This document shows positions 48,970 to 58,339 of a DNA stretch of 64,000 nt, piece after piece. Numbering within the stretch: the first letter of the stretch is position 1; every line of letters starts with the position of its first letter. A program made the translations under genes and the position numbers. The notes under the pieces are model-generated. The model was not told the origin of the DNA, searched no databases, and saw nothing but the letters and a program-made list of their open reading frames with translations. This stretch comes from Leisingera sp. NJS204 (GTDB lineage Bacteria; Pseudomonadota; Alphaproteobacteria; Rhodobacterales; Rhodobacteraceae), in assembly GCF_004123675.1 (NCBI RefSeq), contig NZ_CP035417.1, positions 921,501 to 985,500 on the forward strand, given 5' to 3'.

Positions 48970-49932
48970 TCACCCCCCGGTAACGGATGCCTCAACAGTC
49001 CGGTTCGGAAACCGCGCGGAAATCTGCCGTGCCTGGCCCTGCAGATACTCCAGAAAGCTCTGAGCCACAGAGGACAGCGGGCGGTCTTTTGCCACCACCA
49101 GCTGAAGCTCCCTGTACAGAGTTGGCGCCGACAGGCTGCGGTAGACCAATGCCGGGTTCAGATAATCCGGTGCCGCCAGCGCCGGCACCGCAGACACCGC
49201 TTCGCCGCTTTCAATCAGCCCGGCCAGCGCCGCCATCGTCAGCACCGTGAAATCGGGGCTGGTCACAGAGGCCGGCAACCCCTCACCCGCCTTGGTCAGA
49301 CGGCTGACCCCGGTATCCTCGGCCATACCGGCAAACGGCAGACCGTCGAGGCAATCCCAGGTCAGCGGCTCAGTGCGGCGCGCAAGTTCCTGGGTGTTGC
49401 GGCAGATCAGCCCAACCTGATCGCGCAGAAACGGCAGATAGGTCAGCCTGGGATCATCAGACCAGCTGCTCGACAACCCGAAATCGGCACGTCCTTCCAG
49501 CACCTGCGCCTCCACTCCGCGCGCGTTGTCGTCCTGCAAGTGGATCTTTGCCTGCGGCATCTCTGCCGCAAAGCCACGCATCGCTGGCGGTAAAATCCGC
49601 ACCGCCGCCGAAGGCAGCACCGCCACCCGCACCCGATTAAGCTGATCTTGCGCACTCGCCCGCACTGACAGGACCGAGGCTTCGACATCGTCCAGAATCT
49701 TCTCTGCCTTCGGCAGCAGCTCCTGCCCTTGCGCAGTCAGCTCAACCGACCGGGTGGTCCGCTTAAGCAGGGACACGCCAATAATTTCCTCAAACTGCTG
49801 AATACTCAGCGTAAGTGCCGGCTGCGACACCGCCAGATTTTGCGCGGCCCGACTGAAGGAGCCGCACCGAGCCACCGCAACAAAAGCGCGAAATTGTTTG
49901 AGAGACAGGTTACGGGCGATTTTTGTCTTCAT
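48970..49932 (-). CDS. LysR-family transcriptional regulator
   Basis: 320 residues. N-terminal HTH: LSLKQFRAFVAVARCGSFSR, AAQNLAVSQPALTLSIQQFE. C-terminal periplasmic-binding-protein-like effector domain (VAVLPSAAVRILPPAMRGFA, DFGLSSSWSDDPRL). It reads in the same direction as the two genes downstream (107-bp gap), so it may be autoregulated with them and activate the operon on binding a small carboxylate or amine. Confidence 0.9.
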   Translation of the reverse strand: MKTKIARNLSLKQFRAFVAVARCGSFSRAAQNLAVSQPALTLSIQQFEEIIGVSLLKRTTRSVELTAQGQELLPKAEKILDDVEASVLSVRASAQDQLNRVRVAVLPSAAVRILPPAMRGFAAEMPQAKIHLQDDNARGVEAQVLEGRADFGLSSSWSDDPRLTYLPFLRDQVGLICRNTQELARRTEPLTWDCLDGLPFAGMAEDTGVSRLTKAGEGLPASVTSPDFTVLTMAALAGLIESGEAVSAVPALAAPDYLNPALVYRSLSAPTLYRELQLVVAKDRPLSSVAQSFLEYLQGQARQISARFPNRTVEASVTGG

Positions 49933-50589
49933 TCCTGGAACCTATTACTTGCCAGCCAAACACTGAATGGGAAAAAATGCCTGCGTCGCTGGGGCGGAAA
50001 GCCGGAGTTGACCACAGACGTCAATTAGTTTGGCTCATTAAGTCTTTCTGCAGGGGAAGGCCACGATCACGGCCTGAACATTCCTACCTGAACTGGCCCA
50101 CTGCACGGTGTAGTATCACGACTTCAACTCCGCTGCACGTTGCATGAATGGTCGAGATCTCCGCTGAACCGCAAAGCGGCTTTCCATGCCAGCACAGAAA
50201 AATCTTCCACTTTGCTTGTGCCACACAATTTTGACAGGTCCGGTGTGGGCTCTTCCTACTCTTTCGCCGCGCCAGGTGTGAATGGCCGATCCCCGAACAA
50301 GGGCCGTTCGCCTGGTTGGGCTTGGACTGGCAGTGAGCGGGACAATCCTGCCCTTCGCTGCTAATGCGCAGTTCTTGCTGCACTTGCGAGGATTTTTTCA
50401 GGCCGGGTGGGGCGGGTCTTTCTTCGCAAACGCGAAACATTCCCCGAGATCCGCGAAGGCGGTCATTGACTGCCATGCTGCTTGCAGCGAACACCATCTG
50501 CACGCAGGCTTCAATTAGATGGAAGCGCGCCGTGAGGGACGCATACAGCTCAAAGAGCTGCCAATCAGAAGCACTTTCCAGATTGAAAA
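49933..50589. other. 657-bp interval without a supported gene
   Basis: Upstream of the LysR gene and beyond the GntR stop. Short frames exist (for example 50282-50518) but lack ribosome sites and family features. Sequence is of ordinary composition with no large repeat; it probably holds the LysR promoter near 49940. Confidence 0.5.
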
Positions 50590-51330
50590 CTACCTCCTGA
50601 CGATGGCATGCGCGGTGAATTCCGCGAGTTCGCCGCGCCAGATCTGGCGGCCGAAGCAGAATGGCTTGCCGTCCTTACTGTAAATCACCTGCTCAAGCTC
50701 GATGCCGGCATTGTAGGTCGGCAAGTTTAGTAATCCCGCCTCCTGTTCATTCAATGCGCGCATCCGGATCGTGATGTCACCGGAATGCGGCGGCACGTTG
50801 TATTCCCGCTCCATCAGCACCGTGGTCGACTGCTGCAGATTGTGGTCGAACAGGCCGGGGAACAGGCTGGCAATGGCGTATTCTTCTTCGACAAAGGCGG
50901 GGTGGTCCTGAAGCAGGAACACCCGGGTGTATTTGTACAGCGCCGTTCCTTCGGGCACGGCCAGCTTTGCGGACAAGACCGCATCTGCTGCGGCCATCTG
51001 CTGGGAGACCACCTTGATCGTCAGGCCGGGCCCGTCCTGGCCGAGCAGGGCCGAGAGGCTGACAGTTTGGCTGATGTCATAAGCCACCCGCTGCGGCGAC
51101 ACGAATCGGCCGCGGCGCCCGGAACTGTAGGCGAGGCCTTCCATTTCAACCGCAAGCAGCGCGCGGCGTGCGGTCATTCTGCTGATGCCAAACTGCTCTG
51201 CGATGGCTCTTTCCGAGGGTAGAGCCGCGTGAACGGGCAGGGCACCGCTGCGGATTTGCTCCCTCAGATGATCAATAACCATCTGAAAAGCTGGTGTTTT
51301 CTTTCTCTGTTCCAGATCGTTTTTCATCAT
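50590..51330 (-). CDS. GntR-family regulator with UTRA domain
   Basis: 246 residues from ATG 51330 (ATGATG; no strong ribosome site). N-terminal winged HTH (LREQIRSGALPVHAALPSER, AIAEQFGISRMTARRALLAV) and a C-terminal UTRA ligand domain (LYKYTRVFLLQDHPAFVEEE, ALNEQEAGLLNLPTYNAGIE). This is the HutC-type subfamily, which responds to pathway metabolites. Two identical 14-bp palindromic boxes lie in the 158-bp divergent spacer (51356-51387), so it almost certainly controls the operon starting at 51489. Confidence 0.9.
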   Translation of the reverse strand: MMKNDLEQRKKTPAFQMVIDHLREQIRSGALPVHAALPSERAIAEQFGISRMTARRALLAVEMEGLAYSSGRRGRFVSPQRVAYDISQTVSLSALLGQDGPGLTIKVVSQQMAAADAVLSAKLAVPEGTALYKYTRVFLLQDHPAFVEEEYAIASLFPGLFDHNLQQSTTVLMEREYNVPPHSGDITIRMRALNEQEAGLLNLPTYNAGIELEQVIYSKDGKPFCFGRQIWRGELAEFTAHAIVRR

Positions 51331-51356
51331 GATGCAGCAGTTCCGCAAATTTTCTT

Positions 51357-51386
51357 TGGTATATACCAGATTGTTGGTATATACCA
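51357..51386. promoter_or_regulatory. Twin GntR operators
   Basis: Two identical palindromes TGGTATATACCA at 51357-51368 and 51375-51386, extended to TTGGTATATACCAG in both, centred 18 bp apart. The palindromic (T/A)-core form is that of GntR/HutC operators. They sit close to the GntR start and upstream of the divergent operon, fitting joint repression. Confidence 0.8.
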
Positions 51387-51488
51387 GCTCCAGGGGCTCT
51401 GTATCCTGAGTGCATGGCGTGGCCATGGTTTGCAAGGGAGGGGCTGGGGGAGCGGGGCAGAAATCCCGCGGGTTTTGGAGGCAGGCCC

Positions 51489-52271
51489 ATGAATTTGGCG
51501 CCGGATATTCAAGCACTGCAATTCACCAGTGACGGGGGGCTGGGCAGCGTGGCCCGGATTGGCCTGATCGTTCTGCAATCGGATCAGACTCTGGAGCATG
51601 AGCTGTCGGGTGTTCTGCGGCGGCCCGGGGTGGCGCTGTATCACGCGCGGATCCCCAATGAGATGGAAGTCTCCGGCGATACGCTGCGGAAGATGGAGGC
51701 GGACCTGCCTACGGCGGCGGCGCTGCTGCCTGCTTCGTTCGAACTGGACGCCATCGGCTATTGCTGCACGTCGGGGGCAACGATGATCGGCGAGGCGCGG
51801 GTGGATGCGATCCTGCGCAGCGTTCATCCGGCGGCAAAGACCACCAATCCGCTGACCGCCTGCAAGGCGGCGCTGAGTGCGCTGAAGCTGAAGCGGATCG
51901 CGCTGATTACCCCTTATGCCGTCGAGGTGACTGAAGGCATGCGGGACAATTTGGCTGCCGCTGGGTTCCAGGTGAACGCAGTCGGCAGCTTTAACCAGAG
52001 CGACGATTTCAAAGTGGCGCGGATTTCCTCGCAGAGCATTCTGGAGGCGATCAAGGAGATCGGCCGCCGTGCGGATTGCGACGGCGTATTTGTGTCCTGC
52101 ACCAGCCTGCGGGTCATGGAAATCCTGGCGGAGGCCGAGAAGGCCATTTGCAAGCCGGTCCTGTCCAGCAATCAGGTCACGGCCTGGCATCTGGCCAGGC
52201 TGGCCGGCATCGGAGACAGCATCGCCGGGGCAGGCATGCTGTTTCACACCCAAATGAAGATGGACAACTGA
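51489..52271 (+). CDS. Asp/Glu racemase-fold protein (maleate isomerase/EutA-like)
   Basis: 260 residues from ATG 51489 (GGAGGCAGGCCC upstream). The two-Cys active-site pattern is present: YCCTSGATMIGEAR (first Cys, about 98-99) and GVFVSCTSLRV (second Cys, about 205), in the arylmalonate-decarboxylase/maleate-isomerase/EutA branch. Such enzymes racemise, isomerise or decarboxylate small carboxylates or cyclic ureides. First gene of the GntR-controlled run, one base before the next start. A second member is at 61314. Confidence 0.82.
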   Translation: MNLAPDIQALQFTSDGGLGSVARIGLIVLQSDQTLEHELSGVLRRPGVALYHARIPNEMEVSGDTLRKMEADLPTAAALLPASFELDAIGYCCTSGATMIGEARVDAILRSVHPAAKTTNPLTACKAALSALKLKRIALITPYAVEVTEGMRDNLAAAGFQVNAVGSFNQSDDFKVARISSQSILEAIKEIGRRADCDGVFVSCTSLRVMEILAEAEKAICKPVLSSNQVTAWHLARLAGIGDSIAGAGMLFHTQMKMDN

Positions 52272-52272
52272 G

Positions 52273-53454
52273 ATGACGGCAGAGATGCACCCCGCTGCGG
52301 AGCGCGGGTTTACCACACAGGAGTTTGAGCAGCGAACCGCGGCAGCCCAGAAGATCATGGCGGGCCTCGGGCTGGATGCGCTGCTGCTGACCACCGAACC
52401 GGAAGTGCGTTATTTCACCGGCTTCGACACCATTTTCTGGCTCAGCCCGACGCGGCCCTGGTTCGTGGTGATCCCGGCCAAGGGCGCGCCGGTGGCGGTG
52501 ATCCCGGAGATCGGCGCACCCAGCATGGCGCTGACCTGGATTTCCGATATCCGCACCTGGCTGGCGCCGCAGCCGCAGGATGACGGTATCTCGCTGCTGG
52601 CGGACACCTTGCGGGAACTGATGCCCAGCGGCGGCACCCTGGGGGTGCCGATGGGGCATGAAACCCATGTGCGGATGCCAGCAGTGGACTTCGTGAAACT
52701 GCAGGAAGCCCTGGGCGGTATCCGCCTGGCTGACGGCACCGATGTTGTCCGCAGCCTGCGGATGGTGAAATCCGCATCTGAAATTTCCAAAATCGCGCGT
52801 ATTTGCAGTATCGCGTCTTCTGCGTTTGAGGATCTGCCGAACCAGGTCCAGGCAGGCGACACCGAGCGTCAGGCCTTTGCCAAGTTCAAGATCAGCCTGC
52901 TGCAGCACGGTGCCGATGATGTGCCGTATCTGGTGGGCAGCTCCGGCCCCGGCGGATTTGCGGATGTGATCAACAGGTCAAGCGACCGGGTGATTGAGAA
53001 CGGCGATATGCTGCTGTTGGACACCGGTTCGCTGTGGGGCGGCTACAGCTGCGATTTCGACCGCAACTATGCCTTTGGCCATGCCTCGGACGCAGCCAAA
53101 CAGGCCTATGACCTGGCCTGGCGCGCGACCGAGGCCGGATTGCAGGCGGCACGTCCCGGCATCACCACCACGGACCTGTGGGGCGTCATGGCCAAGGTGC
53201 TGGAGGACGGCGGCTGCAGCGGCCATCAGATCGGGCGCATGGGCCACGGTCTGGGCATGCAGGTCACCGAATGGCCGTCGCTGATGGCGGGCGACAATAC
53301 TGTAATCGAGGAATGCATGGTGCTGACGCTTGAGCCAGGTTTCGCCTTTGGCGGCGGCAAGATGATGCTGCACGAGGAAAACATCGTCATTCGCGCCGAT
53401 GGCGCCGAACTTCTGTCCCGCCGCGCGCCGCGCGAGCTGCCAATCATTACCTAA
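52273..53454 (+). CDS. M24 (pita-bread) metallohydrolase, Xaa-Pro-peptidase-like
   Basis: 393 residues. All five metal ligands of the M24 fold are present: Asp in LLLDTGSLWG, Asp in CDFDRNYAFG, His in MGHGLGMQV, Glu in VLTLEPGF and Glu in LHEENIVI. Members cleave C-N bonds in Xaa-Pro peptides, ectoine (DoeA/EutD) or related amides. The gene is second in the GntR run and precedes an N-demethylase-type flavoprotein, so an amide or cyclic amidine bond of an N-methylated compound is a reasonable target. The second M24 gene (60171) lacks these ligands. Confidence 0.85.
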   Translation: MTAEMHPAAERGFTTQEFEQRTAAAQKIMAGLGLDALLLTTEPEVRYFTGFDTIFWLSPTRPWFVVIPAKGAPVAVIPEIGAPSMALTWISDIRTWLAPQPQDDGISLLADTLRELMPSGGTLGVPMGHETHVRMPAVDFVKLQEALGGIRLADGTDVVRSLRMVKSASEISKIARICSIASSAFEDLPNQVQAGDTERQAFAKFKISLLQHGADDVPYLVGSSGPGGFADVINRSSDRVIENGDMLLLDTGSLWGGYSCDFDRNYAFGHASDAAKQAYDLAWRATEAGLQAARPGITTTDLWGVMAKVLEDGGCSGHQIGRMGHGLGMQVTEWPSLMAGDNTVIEECMVLTLEPGFAFGGGKMMLHEENIVIRADGAELLSRRAPRELPIIT

Positions 53455-53472
53455 CACATGGGATCCGATCAC

Positions 53473-55929
53473 ATGAAAAAAGACCTTCCCTCCCATGCCC
53501 AGGTTGTCATTATCGGCGGCGGCATTCATGGCTGTTCCGTTGCCTATCATTTGGCCAAACAGGGGCTGACGGATGTGGTTCTGCTGGAGCGCAAGCAGCT
53601 GACCAGCGGCACCACCTGGCACGCGGCCGGGCTGGTCGGGCAGTTGCAGGGCAGCCATGCCACAACCGCTTTTGCCAAATACGGCATCGAGCTGCTGCAG
53701 GAGATCGAGGCAGAGACCGGCCAGAATCCAGGCTACCGGCGGTCGGGGTCGATCTCTATTGCGGTGAATGACGAACGGATGGCGGAGCTGAAACGCAAGG
53801 CGGATTTCGCCAAGCTGCACGGGATCGAGGCGCATTATCTGGAAACGGCGGAAATTCAGGAGCGCTGGCCGCTGATGAACCCCGATGGTGTTCTGGGCGG
53901 CATTTACATGCCCAGCGACGGATCGGCCAACCCGGTGGATCTGACCTCGGCCCTGGCCAAGGGCGCGCGGATGCGCGGCGCGAAGGTTTTTGAAAACATC
54001 AAGGTCGAAGAGGTGCTGACCCGCGGCAATAAGGCGGTGGGTGTTCGCACCGATCAGGGCACCATCAGCGCCGATTACGTGGTGAACTGCGGCGGCATGT
54101 GGGCGCGGGACCTGGGCCGGCAGAACGGCGTTGGCGTGCCGCTGCACGCCTGCGAGCATTACTATCTGGTGACCGAGGCCATCGAGAACCTGCCCAGCGA
54201 CCTGCCGGTGCTGCGCTCCTATTGCGATGGCACCTATTGGAAGGAAGACGCGGGCAAGCTGCTGTTCGGCTTTGCCCATTTCCAGGCCAAACCCTGGGGC
54301 ATGAAAGGCATTTCCGAGGACTTCGAGTTCGACAGCCTGCCATTTGTCGAGGAAGATGTGATGGAGGTGCTGGAACTGGCGATGAGCCGGGTGCCGCTGT
54401 TGCAGGAAACCGGCATCCGCACCTTCTTTAACGGGCCGGAAAGCTATTCCTATGACGGGCGTTTCATTCTGGGGCAGGCGCCGGACATTTCGAACTATTT
54501 TGTGCTGGGCGGGGTGAACTCCACTGGTATCCAGTCCGGTTCCGGCGCAGGCCGGGCCGTTGCGCAATGGATCATCGACGGTCACCCGCCGATTGACCTC
54601 AGCGAAATGGACCCCAAGCGCTGCGAGGAGTTCCAGGCGCGTGACCCTTATCTGCAGGAACGCTGCCCGGAAACGCTGGTGCTGACCTATGCGATGCATT
54701 GGCCGAACCGCCAGCGTGATACCGTCCGCAACCTGCGCCGCACGCCGTTCTACCACCCGATGAAGGCCCGCGGCGCCTGTTTCACCGAGGCCCAGGGCTG
54801 GGAACGCCCCGGCTGGTTCGCGCCAGAAGGGGTGGAGCCGAAGTATGAATACAGCTTTGGCCGCCAGAACTGGTTCCCGCATGTGCAAGAGGAGCAGAAG
54901 GCTGCGCGTGAAGCTGTTGCGATGATCGACTACACCATGCTGGGCAAGCTGATGGTCGAGGGCCGCGACGCCGAAAGCTTCCTGCAGCGGGTCTGCACCA
55001 ACAACATGGCGATGGCCAATGGCCGGGTTGCCTATACGCTGATGCTGAACGAGCGCGGCGGCATTGAAAGCGACGTCACGGTGGCGCGTCATGGGGACGA
55101 GAGCTTCATGGTGATGAGCTCGATCTCGCACACTAGGCGCGACTATCTGCATCTGCGCGATCTGATCTGCGAGGATGAGGACGTGCGGCTGCGCGATGCG
55201 ACCTCCGCATATGGGGTGCTGGGCGTCATGGGGCCGCAGAGCCGGGCGCTGCTTGAGGCGGTCAGCGATGCGGATGTCTCGCACGCGGCGTTCCCGTTCA
55301 ACAGCCTGCGGCATTTCCACATCGGCCACGCACCGGTGTTTGCGCAGCGTCTGTCCTATTCCGGCGAATTGGGTTGGGAGATTTTCATCACCCCGGATTT
55401 TGCCGAGCACGTGTTCGAAGTTCTGATGCAGGCCGGTGAACAGTTCGGCATCCGCCTAATCGGCGGCGAGGCGCTGAATGCGCTGCGGCTGGAAAAGGGC
55501 TTTGTCCACTGGGGCCACGACATGGCCTATACCGAGGCGCCGCATCAGATGGGCATGGAGTTTGTCTGCAAGGTCAAGAAGCCCATCCCCTTCATCGGGC
55601 GCGACGCCTATCTGGCGCGCAAGGCGGAAAACAAGGGGCCGTTCCTATGTTCGGTCAAGCTGCGCGACCCGGAACCGCTGCTGCATCACAACGAACCTGT
55701 TCTGCGGGACGGCAAGATTGCGGGCTACGTGACCGCCGGCGCCTGGGGCCAAACGGTCGGGGCGGCTGTCGGCCTGTGCCTGCTGACCCTGCCGGAAGGC
55801 GAAATTGGCAAGGCAGCGGTGGAGAACGGCCAATTCACGGTCCTGGTCGAGGGCAAAAGCATCGAGGCGGATGTCAGCCTGACACCGTTCTATGACCCGC
55901 AAAGCAAACGGATGCTGTCCAGCGCCTGA
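53473..55929 (+). CDS. FAD/GcvT-domain N-demethylase (dimethylglycine/sarcosine dehydrogenase-like)
   Basis: 818 residues from ATG 53473 (ATG 53458 is an alternative). N-terminal DAO domain: VVIIGGGIHGCSVAYHLAKQ, and SGTTWHAAGLVGQL, where the His is the usual site of covalent FAD attachment. An FAO_M linker follows (YYLVTEAIE, FNGPESYSYDGRFILG), then a C-terminal GcvT folate-binding pair (MLGKLMVEGRDAESFLQRV; ERGGIESDVTVAR; YSGELGWEIFI). Such enzymes oxidise an N-methyl group and pass the C1 unit to tetrahydrofolate. It ends the first catabolic block before the ABC transporter. Confidence 0.88.
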   Translation: MKKDLPSHAQVVIIGGGIHGCSVAYHLAKQGLTDVVLLERKQLTSGTTWHAAGLVGQLQGSHATTAFAKYGIELLQEIEAETGQNPGYRRSGSISIAVNDERMAELKRKADFAKLHGIEAHYLETAEIQERWPLMNPDGVLGGIYMPSDGSANPVDLTSALAKGARMRGAKVFENIKVEEVLTRGNKAVGVRTDQGTISADYVVNCGGMWARDLGRQNGVGVPLHACEHYYLVTEAIENLPSDLPVLRSYCDGTYWKEDAGKLLFGFAHFQAKPWGMKGISEDFEFDSLPFVEEDVMEVLELAMSRVPLLQETGIRTFFNGPESYSYDGRFILGQAPDISNYFVLGGVNSTGIQSGSGAGRAVAQWIIDGHPPIDLSEMDPKRCEEFQARDPYLQERCPETLVLTYAMHWPNRQRDTVRNLRRTPFYHPMKARGACFTEAQGWERPGWFAPEGVEPKYEYSFGRQNWFPHVQEEQKAAREAVAMIDYTMLGKLMVEGRDAESFLQRVCTNNMAMANGRVAYTLMLNERGGIESDVTVARHGDESFMVMSSISHTRRDYLHLRDLICEDEDVRLRDATSAYGVLGVMGPQSRALLEAVSDADVSHAAFPFNSLRHFHIGHAPVFAQRLSYSGELGWEIFITPDFAEHVFEVLMQAGEQFGIRLIGGEALNALRLEKGFVHWGHDMAYTEAPHQMGMEFVCKVKKPIPFIGRDAYLARKAENKGPFLCSVKLRDPEPLLHHNEPVLRDGKIAGYVTAGAWGQTVGAAVGLCLLTLPEGEIGKAAVENGQFTVLVEGKSIEADVSLTPFYDPQSKRMLSSA

Positions 55930-56093
55930 GGGCGCCTGGCACCAAGGAGGAGTTCACGGTCCTGATGCACATCCCCGGTGTCCCGCTCTCATCACCGGCT
56001 CAAGCTCAGGACCGTGGCAATGGAGACGCCGCCCCAACCAAACAGCAGGCGCGAGTTCCAAATCGAAGACAGGTTAAATTCTGGGAGGAAACC

Positions 56094-56936
56094 ATGACTT
56101 ACAAACTACTCAACACTTTGGGCGCAGCGGCAGTTGCAACCGTGGTCAGCTCGATTGCGGCGCTGGCCGGGCCGATTGATGACAGGATCGCCGCGGGCGA
56201 GCCGCTCCGCATCGGCTTCTCCAACATTCCGATCTGGGGCTACCCTGACGAAAATGGCGACGCCAAGGGCTTTGTGAACGAGATCGCCATCGATATCTTG
56301 AAAAAAATGGGCCACGAAAGCGTCGAGGCGACCGTAACCGACTGGGGCGGGCTGATCCCGGGGCTGCAGGCCAACCGCTATGATATGATCACCGGCGGGC
56401 TTTATATCCTCAACAGCCGCTGCGAGAATATTTCCTTCTCCGAGCCGATTGCCCAGTCCGGCGACGCCTTTATCGTTCCGGCCGGCAATCCCAAGGGTAT
56501 CCAGACCTATCAGGACATCCTGGCTGCAGAAGCCGTACTGGCTGCAGGTTCCGGCTACAACACCGTAGAAGCCGCCAAGAAGGAAGGGTTGACCGACGCG
56601 ATGATCATGCAGGTGCCGGGGCCGACCGAGATGCTGGCCGCAGTTAAGGCAGGCCGCGCAGATGCTGCGGGCATGACCTATTTCGAAGCGGCGCATCTGG
56701 CGGAAAGCGATGAGGCCGTCGACGTGACCGACCCCAGCGCCCTGCCGGAATGGACGCTGAACTGGGTCGGCGTCGGCTTCCGCGACGCTGACAGCGATTT
56801 CCTGGCAGAGTTCAACACCGCGCTGGCGGAATACATCGGCTCTGAGGAGATGATGCAGACCGTCGCAAAATACGGCTACACCGAAAGCACCCTGCCCGGT
56901 GACAAGACCACCGAATGGACCTGCGCCAACCGCTGA
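56094..56936 (+). CDS. ehuB: Ehu-type solute-binding protein
   Basis: 280 residues from ATG 56094 (GGGAGGAAACC upstream). The signal peptide MTYKLLNTLGAAAVATVVSS is cleaved near residue 26. The mature SBP_bac_3 domain begins PLRIGFSNIPIWGYPDENGD and has VTDWGGLIPGLQANRYDMIT and CENISFSEPIAQSGDAFIVP, the pattern of the ectoine/hydroxyectoine binder EhuB. It should capture a small zwitterionic solute in the periplasm and deliver it to the permeases encoded next. The substrate may be a related compound, since the ectoine-degradation genes eutBC/doeB are not in view. Confidence 0.8.
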   Translation: MTYKLLNTLGAAAVATVVSSIAALAGPIDDRIAAGEPLRIGFSNIPIWGYPDENGDAKGFVNEIAIDILKKMGHESVEATVTDWGGLIPGLQANRYDMITGGLYILNSRCENISFSEPIAQSGDAFIVPAGNPKGIQTYQDILAAEAVLAAGSGYNTVEAAKKEGLTDAMIMQVPGPTEMLAAVKAGRADAAGMTYFEAAHLAESDEAVDVTDPSALPEWTLNWVGVGFRDADSDFLAEFNTALAEYIGSEEMMQTVAKYGYTESTLPGDKTTEWTCANR

Positions 56937-57002
56937 TCCGAATGTGCGGCGGATCCCTGAGGTCCGCCACATGCAAATCTCCTCGTGCCATACGGATTAC
57001 AG

Positions 57003-57668
57003 ATGGGTTTCTATGATTTCCTGATCCAGTACTGGCCGCGGCTTCTGACAGGGACGGGCGTCACCTTGGCCCAGTTCCTGCTCGCTGCGGTGATTGGAAT
57101 CGCGATCTCGCTCTGCATGGGCCTGATGAAACTGTCGCAGAACGCGCTTATGCGCGGCGCGGCGGTGACCTATATCGAGATTTTCCGCGGTACCTCGCTG
57201 GTGGTGCAGCTATACTGGATTTTCTTCGTGCTGCCGCTGTTCGGTCTGACGATCGAAAAATTCACCGCAGGATACCTGGCTATCGGCATGAATATCGGCG
57301 CTTACGGCGCCGAGCTGGTGCGCGGTGGCATTCTGTCAGTGCCCAAGGGGCAATGGGAAGCGGCGCTGGCGATCAACATGAGCCCGGCGCAGCGGATGCG
57401 GCGGATCATCCTGCCGCAGGCGCTGGTCAGCATGCTGCCGCCCTGGGGCAACCTGATGATCGAGCTTTTAAAGGGCACCGCGCTGGTGTCGCTGATCTCC
57501 GTTGCCGACCTGATGTTCGAGGCGCGGCAGATCAATGCCTCCACCTTCCTGTCGGCGCAGGTCTTTGGCGCGGCGCTGGTGGTCTACTATGTGCTGGCCC
57601 GCTTTCTGGTGACGCCGTTCATGCGCTGGCTGGAACGCCATATGGCGCGCAAGATGGGGAGGGCGTAA
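57003..57668 (+). CDS. ehuC: Ehu-type ABC permease
   Basis: About 221 residues from ATG 57003 (a GTG at 56985 is possible; neither has a strong ribosome site). Five membrane segments and the HisM-type EAA loop (GQWEAALAINMSPAQRMRRI, ILPQALVSMLPPWGNLMI). The YIEIFRGTSLVVQLYWIFFV helix is typical of polar-amino-acid permeases. It pairs with the next gene to form the transmembrane channel. Confidence 0.82.
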   Translation: MGFYDFLIQYWPRLLTGTGVTLAQFLLAAVIGIAISLCMGLMKLSQNALMRGAAVTYIEIFRGTSLVVQLYWIFFVLPLFGLTIEKFTAGYLAIGMNIGAYGAELVRGGILSVPKGQWEAALAINMSPAQRMRRIILPQALVSMLPPWGNLMIELLKGTALVSLISVADLMFEARQINASTFLSAQVFGAALVVYYVLARFLVTPFMRWLERHMARKMGRA

Positions 57669-57671
57669 TCC

Positions 57672-58337
57672 ATGTTTGACTGGCAATGGGACTTTACCTG
57701 GGAAATCCTGCCGCGGCTGGTCTACGCCACCGGCAATACGCTGATCGCTGCCGGGGCGGGCTATGTGATTGCGGTGGTGCTGGGGCTGATGCTGGCGCTG
57801 GTACAGCGCACACCGTCCAGGGCGGTGACCTTCACAGTGCGCGAGTTTGTGGAGTTCATCCGCTCCACCCCGCTGATCCTGCAAATCTTCTTTGTGTTCT
57901 ATGTGGGGCCGCAGTTCGGGATCCGCCTCAGCCCTTGGATGTCGGGGATGATCGCGATCGGCCTGCACTATGCCTGCTACCTGTCGGAGGTTTACCGCGG
58001 CGGCATCGAAAGCGTGCCGAAAGGCCAGTGGGAGGCCGCCATTGCGCTCAACATGACCACCGCGCAGAAATACCGCCGGGTCATCATCCCGCAGGCGATC
58101 CCGCCCGCGCTGGCCGGCATGGGCAACTATCTGGTCGGCATCTTCAAGGACACGCCGATGCTGTCGGTGATCGGGGTTGCCGAGCTTATTCATACCGCCA
58201 ATTCCATCGGGTCTGAGAACTACCGGTTCCTGGAACCCTATACGATGGTTGGCATCATCTTTCTGGCAATCTCCCTGCCGGCAGCGGGCCTGATCCGGCT
58301 GTTCGAAGGGTATGTGCGCCGCAAACTGGGACTGTAA
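57672..58337 (+). CDS. ehuD: Ehu-type ABC permease, second subunit
   Basis: 221 residues, three bases after the previous stop. Polar-amino-acid permease features: FVEFIRSTPLILQIFFVFYV, EAA loop GQWEAAIALNMTTAQKYRRV and IIPQAIPPALAGMGNYLV. It forms a heterodimeric pore with the preceding subunit. Inner membrane. Confidence 0.84.
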   Translation: MFDWQWDFTWEILPRLVYATGNTLIAAGAGYVIAVVLGLMLALVQRTPSRAVTFTVREFVEFIRSTPLILQIFFVFYVGPQFGIRLSPWMSGMIAIGLHYACYLSEVYRGGIESVPKGQWEAAIALNMTTAQKYRRVIIPQAIPPALAGMGNYLVGIFKDTPMLSVIGVAELIHTANSIGSENYRFLEPYTMVGIIFLAISLPAAGLIRLFEGYVRRKLGL

Positions 58338-58339
58338 CG

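Noticed and set aside
50282-50518. A 78-codon frame starting MADPRTRAVRLVGLGLAVSG
   Set aside because: The N-terminus looks signal-peptide-like, but there is no ribosome site and the rest of the frame has no protein character; probably chance.
52978-55410. An 810-codon open frame on the minus strand
   Set aside because: It lies entirely opposite the M24 and FAD/GcvT genes, which have clear families and ribosome sites; high G+C makes long antisense frames common here.
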